Source: Chitinophagaceae bacterium (GTDB lineage Bacteria > Bacteroidota > Bacteroidia > Chitinophagales > Chitinophagaceae). Taken from it: DNA of 64,000 bases. The stretch covers positions 1 through 64,000 of the forward strand of contig JANPZZ010000026.1 in the NCBI GenBank assembly GCA_024707305.1, read 5' to 3'. Numbering within the stretch: position 1 is the first letter of the stretch; each line of letters opens with the position of its first letter. Below, in pieces: positions 57,688 through 64,000 of the stretch. The translations under genes and the position numbers were made by a program. Below the pieces are notes generated by a model. That model was not told the origin of the DNA. It ran no database searches and worked only from the letters and a program-made list of their open reading frames with translations.

Positions 57688-59346
57688 ATGAAATCAGTAT
57701 ATAATAAAATATTGCGGACGATATCGATGATGGTTGCCATCGTTGCCATCTTCGCTGGTTGTACAAAAACCGAAGACGATCCGGTGTTGCCCCGCCAGTT
57801 TAAACCAGGCGACATTGTGGTGCAGGCTGGCGAAACGCAGGCGGTACTGCAATGGGGCCGCTCGCAACTTGCAGAACCCGGAACCACCTATCGACTCGAG
57901 GTATCCACCGATACCAACTTCGCTGCGGCAGCACCGATTGCGGTTGAGTTGGAAGGAAACACCTACACATTAACAGAAAGTGAACTGGAAGTAGAAGTAA
58001 AATACTTCGCACGTGTACGCGCCAATGCAATCAATGCAACCGAGCAATCGGGATGGGTACATAGCAACGGATTTCGTATAACCGGCGAACAAATTTTCCT
58101 GACGATACAGGATGTGGAAGTAAAAGATAAATCAGTTACACTTCGCTGGCGCCCTTCGGCAGGACTTACAAAAATTGTACTTACTCCCGGCGGTGGTACT
58201 GCCGAAGATATCACACTTACCGCTGATGATCTCAACGCTAATTTGAAAGTGATTGACGGACTTACACCCCTTACTACCTACACCGCTACCATTTGGGCAG
58301 GCGCTGTTCGTAAGGGTATTACAACCTTTACCACAAAAGAACCCAGCATTTACACCACTGTGCTTACACCAGCAGATGACCTGGTGGCGGCAGTAGCTGC
58401 TGCGCAGGATGGTGACATGATCGGTCTGGAGCCCGGCACTTATGATTGCCTCGACGGTGTAGGTGCTTATGCGAGCCTGGTAATTCGTCAAAAGAGCATT
58501 GTAATTGCATCCGTAAGTGGTAATCCTAATGACACAAAAGTGAACTATCGCGAAGTGACTTTGAAAGGAACTGGTGCCGGCGTAAAACTGGTGGGCATAG
58601 GTTTCGATGGACTGGCCGCGGGAAGTAATTCACTTTACTTTCTCAATCTTGTAGGTGATGGTTCTGATGCTGAAGCTGCCAATTTTAAAAATATCGAAGT
58701 AAACAATTGTATTGTTACCAATATGGGCAACTGTTTCTTCCGTGGAAACCGTGCTGCCAACAATGCACATACAATCGATACGATACGAGTGGTTAACTCG
58801 ATTGTTGCGGATAGCCGTTACCTCAGCGCATATACTTTCTTTACAATGGAGAAACTCGAGTTTGAAAGCCTGGAATTGATTAACTCAACTTTCAACCGAC
58901 TGGGTCGCGCATTTATTGGCTATAGTACGAATATTACAGTGCCGGTAGTGCCACGTATTATCATCGACCATTGTACGATCAATAGTTTTGGTCGTGATGG
59001 AAGAAATAACTTCTTTATTGATAATAACACGAACCAGGCAACAGTTACGGTTACCAACAGTATTATTGCAAACACGCCGATGTCGGGACAAACAACCGGC
59101 ACTGCGTTGATACGTGGTGGGAATACAACAGGGTTGATGGCAAATAACAATTCCTTCAACCTGAGTGACGGGGCTGCAACGCCAACAGAACTTACATGGC
59201 CATCGCTGTTGACGCTATCTTCAAATACAACGATCAACCTTGGTTGGACTGATGCGACAAATGATTTCACATTACCCGCCGGCTCGCCATTGCGTACGGG
59301 TAGCACAACAGGTGGCGTAGTGGGTGATCCGAGGTGGGGGTTGTGA
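57688..59346 (+). CDS. DUF5123/DUF4957-type surface lipoprotein with beta-helix
   Basis: 552 residues with a lipoprotein signal ending AIFAGCTKTEDDP. Two FN3-like modules come first (VVQAGETQAVLQWGRS, SVTLRWRPSAGLTKIVL), then a right-handed beta-helix region (DLVAAVAAAQDGDMIGLEPG, ITGNFRN-type turns, TVTVTNSIIANTPM). Similar proteins are encoded after susCD in pectin loci of Bacteroidota and are thought to bind pectin at the surface, because the beta-helix resembles pectate lyases without evident catalytic residues. A heptamer array follows its stop. Confidence 0.82.
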   Translation: MKSVYNKILRTISMMVAIVAIFAGCTKTEDDPVLPRQFKPGDIVVQAGETQAVLQWGRSQLAEPGTTYRLEVSTDTNFAAAAPIAVELEGNTYTLTESELEVEVKYFARVRANAINATEQSGWVHSNGFRITGEQIFLTIQDVEVKDKSVTLRWRPSAGLTKIVLTPGGGTAEDITLTADDLNANLKVIDGLTPLTTYTATIWAGAVRKGITTFTTKEPSIYTTVLTPADDLVAAVAAAQDGDMIGLEPGTYDCLDGVGAYASLVIRQKSIVIASVSGNPNDTKVNYREVTLKGTGAGVKLVGIGFDGLAAGSNSLYFLNLVGDGSDAEAANFKNIEVNNCIVTNMGNCFFRGNRAANNAHTIDTIRVVNSIVADSRYLSAYTFFTMEKLEFESLELINSTFNRLGRAFIGYSTNITVPVVPRIIIDHCTINSFGRDGRNNFFIDNNTNQATVTVTNSIIANTPMSGQTTGTALIRGGNTTGLMANNNSFNLSDGAATPTELTWPSLLTLSSNTTINLGWTDATNDFTLPAGSPLRTGSTTGGVVGDPRWGL

Positions 59347-59353
59347 GAGAGTG

Positions 59354-59490
59354 AAGGGGGATGGGGGATGATCGATGATCGATGGGGGATGGGGGATGTT
59401 GGATGGTGGATGGGGGATGAAGGATGGTGGATGTAAACGATTCGTGACGACGCAAATATTTCACGTTTGCCGTTTGCCGACTCACGCCTC
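59354..59490. repeat. GGGGGAT/CGATGAT heptamer array and CGTTTGN unit
   Basis: About eleven heptamers (GGGGGAT, GATCGAT, GGTGGAT, GAAGGAT) run from 59354 to 59433. A short TTCACGTTTGCCGTTTGCCG plus CTCACGCCTCACG follows at 59459-59490. It separates the surface lipoprotein from the pectate lyase within the pectin locus. Confidence 0.88.
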
Positions 59491-59504
59491 ACGATATACG
59501 AACT

Positions 59505-60908
59505 ATGAAATTAAGATATATTCACACCTGCGCGTTGATATTGTTTTTAACAACAACCATCAATGCGCAGCCCCTTGCATTTCCTGGTGCTGAAGGCTTT
59601 GGAAAATATACGACCGGTGGGCGCGGAGGACGCGTTTATGTGGTCACCAACCTTGAAGACAGTGGCGAGGGCTCCCTGCGCGAAGCCGTGGAAGCGAAGC
59701 ACCCGCGTATTGTTGTCTTTGCAGTTTCGGGAACCATTCATTTGAAGTCACCGCTGCAACTGAGTAAAAATTTAACCATCGCCGGACAAACAGCACCTGG
59801 CGATGGTATTTGTCTTGCCGATCAACCGGTTTCACTGATCGGCGATAATATCATTGTACGTTATCTCCGCTTTCGCATGGGCGATAGATACCAGGACAAG
59901 GGGAAAGTGCCAGGTTCCGGCCATGATGATGCTTTTGGCGGAAACAGAAGAAAGCATATCATCATAGATCATTGCAGCATGAGCTGGAGCACAGATGAAG
60001 TGTTTTCCATTTACGATGGCGACAGCACCACACTTCAATGGAACCTGATATCAGAGCCGCTGAATTATTCCTATCATTTTGAAGAAGGAGATACCGATTA
60101 CGAACAACATGGTTACGGCGGTATCTGGGGTGGTAAAAATCTTTCAGCTCACCACAATCTCTTTGCGCACTGCAAAAGTCGCAATCCCCGATTCAATGGA
60201 GCACGTACATTTTCCAAAACAGAAAGGGTAGACTATGTAAACAATGCGATTTATAATTGGGGCGGTAATTCAGTTTATGGTGGCGAAGGTGGCGAATACA
60301 ATATGGTTGGAAATTATTATAAATCCGGTCCCAATACTATCCATTCTGTACGCAGTCGATTGGTTAACCCGAGCAAACAGGATAAAGGCCCGATAGCTCC
60401 CGGTCGTTTTTTTGTTGCTGCAAACTATGTCTACGGAAATAAAGACGTTAGCCGCAATAATAGTTTGGGAATTCATTTTGATAAGAAGGCAACGGAAGAA
60501 GAGAAAGCTGCGTCCATTCAAAAGAAATCAATCGGTGAAATTTCAGTACCTGTGCAAACAGCAGAAGAAGCATTCAATTGCATTTTGAAATGTGTTGGGG
60601 CAAGCTTTCCAAAACGCGATGCGGTAGATGAACGCATCATCAATGATGTAAAGAAAGGTACCGGAAAAATAATCGATGTGCAGGGAGGTTTTCCTCATGG
60701 TACTTCCTATGAGATCTCAAAAATTGCGTGGCCGGAGCTAAAATCAACTGCAGCGCCAGTTGACAGTGATAAAGACGGAATACCGGATGAATGGGAAATA
60801 AAAAACGGGTTGAATCCTGCTGACCCGAAAGATGCAGCATTATTTACTTTGGATAAAGATTACAGCAATATAGAAGTGTATATCAACAGCCTGCTTTCCG
60901 ATAAATAA
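59505..60908 (+). CDS. Secreted pectate lyase, family PL1
   Basis: 467 residues with a signal peptide (YIHTCALILFLTTTINAQ). The PL1 beta-helix begins FPGAEGFGKYTTGGRGG and contains VVTNLEDSGEGSLREAV, LTIAGQTAPGDGI and IIIDHCSMSWSTDEVFS (calcium-ligand region). The C-terminus has a Ca-binding-like VDSDKDGIPDEWEIKNGL segment. The enzyme cleaves polygalacturonate by beta-elimination, giving unsaturated oligogalacturonides. One base separates its stop from the acetylesterase start. Confidence 0.9.
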   Translation: MKLRYIHTCALILFLTTTINAQPLAFPGAEGFGKYTTGGRGGRVYVVTNLEDSGEGSLREAVEAKHPRIVVFAVSGTIHLKSPLQLSKNLTIAGQTAPGDGICLADQPVSLIGDNIIVRYLRFRMGDRYQDKGKVPGSGHDDAFGGNRRKHIIIDHCSMSWSTDEVFSIYDGDSTTLQWNLISEPLNYSYHFEEGDTDYEQHGYGGIWGGKNLSAHHNLFAHCKSRNPRFNGARTFSKTERVDYVNNAIYNWGGNSVYGGEGGEYNMVGNYYKSGPNTIHSVRSRLVNPSKQDKGPIAPGRFFVAANYVYGNKDVSRNNSLGIHFDKKATEEEKAASIQKKSIGEISVPVQTAEEAFNCILKCVGASFPKRDAVDERIINDVKKGTGKIIDVQGGFPHGTSYEISKIAWPELKSTAAPVDSDKDGIPDEWEIKNGLNPADPKDAALFTLDKDYSNIEVYINSLLSDK

Positions 60909-60909
60909 G

Positions 60910-61650
60910 ATGAAAAGAATTATTGTTATATCGCTTACCTGTTTTGTTTTTTTAACTGCATTTGTGCCGAATAAAACAACAAGAATATTTCTTGCGGGTG
61001 ATTCTACGATTTCTATCAAACCACAACGTGTATGGCCCGAAACCGGCTGGGGAATGCCGTTTGCCACATTCTGGGATTCTACAATTGAAGTGCGCAACAA
61101 AGCAATGAACGGCAGAAGTACAAAAACATTTATTTTGGAAGGACGTTGGCAGAATATTCTCGATGAAATGCAGGAAGGCGATTATGTGTTGATTCAATTT
61201 GGTCACAATGATGAATCGGTAGAAAAAAAGGAAAGATACACGCCTCCTGATAGTTTTCAGTTGAACCTGCGTCGTTTTGTAAATGATGTTCGCGCGAAAA
61301 AAGGTTTCCCTGTTCTGCTCACACCGGTTTCGCGACGCCGGTTTAAAGATGGTAACGCAATTCCTACACACGAAGCCTATTCACCGCTCGTGAAAAAAGT
61401 GGCAGATGATTTAAAAGTTCCGTTTATTGATCTCGATACAAAAAGCCGCGAATTATATCAACGCACCGGAGAATCGGCATCCAAACTTTTATTTTTACAA
61501 CTGGAACCGGGTGAGCATCCCAATTATCCCGAAGGGAAAAATGATAATACACATTTCAGCGAACTGGGTGCGCGACTCATTGCACAAATTGTACTTGCTG
61601 AACTCAAATCCCAGGCGCCTGCGCTTATATCACATATACATAAACCCTGA
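60910..61650 (+). CDS. Rhamnogalacturonan acetylesterase-like SGNH hydrolase (CE12 type)
   Basis: 246 residues with a signal peptide (IVISLTCFVFLTAFVPN). SGNH motifs: catalytic Ser in IFLAGDSTISIK, block III Asn in IQFGHNDES, and Asp/His in NDNTHFSELGARLIA. The size and the block RVWPETGWGMPFATFW fit CE12 esterases that remove acetyl groups from rhamnogalacturonan or homogalacturonan. The pectinesterase start follows its stop codon directly. Confidence 0.85.
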   Translation: MKRIIVISLTCFVFLTAFVPNKTTRIFLAGDSTISIKPQRVWPETGWGMPFATFWDSTIEVRNKAMNGRSTKTFILEGRWQNILDEMQEGDYVLIQFGHNDESVEKKERYTPPDSFQLNLRRFVNDVRAKKGFPVLLTPVSRRRFKDGNAIPTHEAYSPLVKKVADDLKVPFIDLDTKSRELYQRTGESASKLLFLQLEPGEHPNYPEGKNDNTHFSELGARLIAQIVLAELKSQAPALISHIHKP

Positions 61651-62613
61651 TTGAATTTGAAAATTTTGCTTACGATATTCCTCTCATTGCTTTTTGTTGC
61701 CCCAACCCTGGCGCAGCAAAAATTTGTGGTGGCAACCGATGGTAGCGGCGATTTCAAAACTGTACAGGCTGCTGTTGATGCGGTGCCCGCGGGCAATAAA
61801 AAACCTGTAACCATTTTTTTGAAGAAAGGAGTCTATCGCGAAGTGTTGGTGATAGATGCGCGAAAACCCTTTATCACATTAACAGGAGAGGATAAAGATT
61901 CAACCATTATCGTTTATAATAACCATGCAGGTACAAAACTTCCCAATGGAGATACACTTAATACCTGGACCTGCGCCAGCGTGTTTGTATATGCGGATGA
62001 TTTTACAGCACGCAATCTCAGTTTCTCAAACGATGCAGGATTTACAGCAGGACAGGCAGTGGCATTACGTGTGGAAGGTAATCGCGCAGCATTTTATAAC
62101 TGTCGGATGACTGGCAACCAGGATGTGCTCTTTCTCAGCGGCAACGGTGTGAAACACTATTTCCGCGATTGTTATATTGAAGGAACTACCGATTTTATTT
62201 TCGGCGGCGCCACGGCGGTTTTTGAAAAATGCCATATCCATAGCCGCAAAAACTCGCATGTTACTGCGGCATCTACTAACAGCATTATTCCATTTGGGTT
62301 TGTTTTCTTCGATTGCAAACTCACTGCCGACAGCAATATCAACAAAGTTTCACTAGGCAGGCCGTGGACGCCTACATCCAGCGTAACTTATATACGTTGC
62401 TTTATGGATAAACATATTATTCCTGAAGGATGGAACAACTGGCGCAATCCCGCTAATGAGGCAACGGCCCGGTATGCTGAATACAAAAGTACTGGTCCGG
62501 GTGCGCAGCCTGATGCAAGAGTGAAATGGGCAAAACAACTGTCGGAGCAGGAACTGGAAAAATATTCATTACAAAATATCCTGGGCAACTGGAGGCCTTA
62601 CCTGGAAAAATAA
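61651..62613 (+). CDS. Secreted pectinesterase (CE8)
   Basis: 320 residues, apparently from a TTG start directly after the previous stop (a second TTG lies at 61657). Signal peptide KILLTIFLSLLFVAPTLAQQ. CE8 motifs in order: GVYREVLVI, GQAVALRVEGNRAAFYNC, TGNQDVLF (Gln-Asp), GTTDFIFGGATAVF (catalytic Asp) and LGRPWTP (Arg, Trp). It de-esterifies methylated homogalacturonan, preparing it for the PL1 lyase. Coupled translation with the acetylesterase is likely given zero spacing. Confidence 0.92.
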   Translation: MNLKILLTIFLSLLFVAPTLAQQKFVVATDGSGDFKTVQAAVDAVPAGNKKPVTIFLKKGVYREVLVIDARKPFITLTGEDKDSTIIVYNNHAGTKLPNGDTLNTWTCASVFVYADDFTARNLSFSNDAGFTAGQAVALRVEGNRAAFYNCRMTGNQDVLFLSGNGVKHYFRDCYIEGTTDFIFGGATAVFEKCHIHSRKNSHVTAASTNSIIPFGFVFFDCKLTADSNINKVSLGRPWTPTSSVTYIRCFMDKHIIPEGWNNWRNPANEATARYAEYKSTGPGAQPDARVKWAKQLSEQELEKYSLQNILGNWRPYLEK

Positions 62614-62691
62614 CGGGGAGCAGTATGTTGAGCGGATTAAACTTTTAAACGACAAGAAACCAAAAACAATAAACCAAACAAGGATTTACAC

Positions 62692-64000
62692 ATGGATCGC
62701 CGTTCATTTATTCGTTACACTGCAGCCGCAGGCAGCGCGCTGATGATTGAACCGTTTACACCTTTTGCACAAGCAGGTAATAAAAAAATAAAAGTAGCAC
62801 TCGTAGGTACGGGTATACGCGGAACAGGGCTTTGGGGTGATGATCTTATTAAAAATTTTGGCGAGGCGGTGGAGTTTGTTGCTTTATGCGACACCAATCC
62901 AGGCCGGGTTGCATACGCGAAGAAGTTCATGAAAGTGAGCTGTCCAACATTTACAGATTACGAGAAGTTGCTGAAAGAAACAAAGCCCGACTATGTAATT
63001 GTAACCACCGTAGATGCGGAGCATCACCACCAGATCATTCGTGCATTGGAATCTGGAATAGATGTGATTACAGAAAAACCGATGACTACTGATGAAGATA
63101 AATGCCGTGAAATTCTGGCTGCGGAAGAAAAGTCGGGAAAGAAAGTATGGGTCGCTTTCAATTACAGGCATAGTTTGCATTCCATGCAGGTAAAAGAATT
63201 GTTGCACAAAAACCGAATCGGTGATATTACTTCTGTTGATTTTAACTGGTACCTGAATGTATATCACGGTGCTGATTATTTTCGTCGCTGGCACGCTTAT
63301 ACAAAAAGAAGCGGATCACTATGGGTGCACAAAGCCACGCATCATTTCGATTTGCTAAACTGGTGGCTCAATTCAGAGCCTGTTGAAGTAAGTGCTTATG
63401 GCGAACTGGAGCATTACGGCAAAGCAGGTCCATTCCGCGGCAAAACCTGCCGCAGTTGTGAATACAAAAAGCAGTGTAATTTTTATTGGGATGTTACCGC
63501 GGATGAGCGCATGAAAGATCTGTATGTTGCTAACGAACATCATGACGGTTATCATCGCGATGGCTGTGTGTTTCGTGAGGACGTAGACATTTTTGATAAA
63601 ATGTCGGCGCAAATAAAATACGCCAATGGTGTGATTGTGAATTATTCGCTCACTACCTATTCGCCATATGAAGGCTGGCAAATTGCCTTCAATGGAAAAA
63701 GAGGAAGGCTCGAAACCTGGGAAGATATTCCTTACATGCAAAAAATAAAAGAAGACCAGGCAAAACGACATGCCAATGAAATGGCGCAGACCGATGATGC
63801 TGTTGCAGGGGAAGTGAGGGAGATTATGGTGATGGACAATTTTGCCAAAGATTATGAAATATACACCACACCAAAAATCAGAGGCGGACATGGTGGTGGT
63901 GACATTCGTATGCAGCGTCGACTTTTTGTAGACCGAAACGATAATCCCTACAATGTTCTTGCAGGAACGCGCGAAGGAGCTATGTCGATCCTCATCGGAA
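62692..64000 (+). CDS. Gfo/Idh/MocA-family oxidoreductase, exported (C-terminus outside window)
   Basis: 436 residues visible, frame open to the window end. The N-terminus MDRRSFIRYTAAAGSALM is a twin-arginine-type signal. The Rossmann motif is VALVGTGIRGTGLW, and the family-typical EKP sits in VITEKPMTTDEDK. An added Cys cluster (CRSCEYKKQC and a later GCVFRED) follows the HHFDLLNWW segment. Such proteins use NAD(P) to oxidise or reduce sugars. In this locus a uronate, galactose or rhamnose derivative is plausible, but no substrate can be assigned. It starts 78 bases after the pectinesterase. Confidence 0.85.
   Translation, partial: MDRRSFIRYTAAAGSALMIEPFTPFAQAGNKKIKVALVGTGIRGTGLWGDDLIKNFGEAVEFVALCDTNPGRVAYAKKFMKVSCPTFTDYEKLLKETKPDYVIVTTVDAEHHHQIIRALESGIDVITEKPMTTDEDKCREILAAEEKSGKKVWVAFNYRHSLHSMQVKELLHKNRIGDITSVDFNWYLNVYHGADYFRRWHAYTKRSGSLWVHKATHHFDLLNWWLNSEPVEVSAYGELEHYGKAGPFRGKTCRSCEYKKQCNFYWDVTADERMKDLYVANEHHDGYHRDGCVFREDVDIFDKMSAQIKYANGVIVNYSLTTYSPYEGWQIAFNGKRGRLETWEDIPYMQKIKEDQAKRHANEMAQTDDAVAGEVREIMVMDNFAKDYEIYTTPKIRGGHGGGDIRMQRRLFVDRNDNPYNVLAGTREGAMSILIG

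Overview
The window is chromosomal DNA from a Bacteroidota bacterium, most likely family Chitinophagaceae. Support comes from SusC/SusD pairs, type IX secretion (T9SS) C-terminal sorting domains, UMF1-type MFS, DUF3108 and DUF3098 proteins, TAnnTTTG promoter boxes and the near-total lack of Shine-Dalgarno sequences. No rRNA, tRNA, CRISPR array, transposase or phage gene was found.

Layout. 1-8.7 kb: three secreted T9SS-type proteins (adhesin-like, glucose/sorbosone dehydrogenase-like, M14 carboxypeptidase). 8.7-22.1 kb: housekeeping genes rsmA, a D-2-hydroxyacid dehydrogenase, greA, a HIT protein, ruvC, a UPF0104 membrane protein, DUF3108, MBL hydrolase, UMF1 MFS, uppP, DUF3098, ftsX and leuS. 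22.2-29 kb: secreted endonuclease/phosphatase-family protein, an exported protein and a giant T9SS surface protein. 29-46.5 kb: ruvB, an unknown lipoprotein, a HerA/DUF853-like ATPase, a GroES-like protein, an OmpR-type regulator, recQ, a copper P-type ATPase, tsaE, alanine dehydrogenase, a KefB-type antiporter, an ABC ATPase, lpxA and an AraC regulator. 46.7-51 kb: M1 peptidase, universal stress protein and DinB protein, separated by dense repeats. 51.2-64 kb: a pectin utilisation locus (LacI regulator, SusC, SusD, DUF5123-type surface lipoprotein, PL1 pectate lyase, CE12-type acetylesterase, CE8 pectinesterase, Gfo/Idh/MocA oxidoreductase). Here the surface proteins would bind and import oligogalacturonides released by the lyase after the esterases strip methyl and acetyl groups.

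Two properties cut across the window. First, at least 15 genes, including the essential leuS and ftsX, carry single-base frameshifts, almost all in homopolymer runs. This looks like residual long-read or pyrosequencing error, so these genes are annotated as whole CDSs with the shift position noted. None is seen in 51-64 kb.

Second, the gaps hold several families of short intergenic repeats: octamer (GGAAATGN) elements built as long imperfect inverted repeats with a conserved tail, heptamer arrays (CGATGNN, GGTGGAT, CGTTTGN), GTCCC-TTC-GGGAC palindromes, a tandem double hairpin, and a GC-rich palindromic element inside leuS. They abut stop codons and fill gaps between convergent genes; in lacI and copA they encode or contain the end of the gene. 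Together with the greA leader (terminator-like hairpin plus a perfect 10-nt Shine-Dalgarno), this repeat system is the most unusual content of the window.
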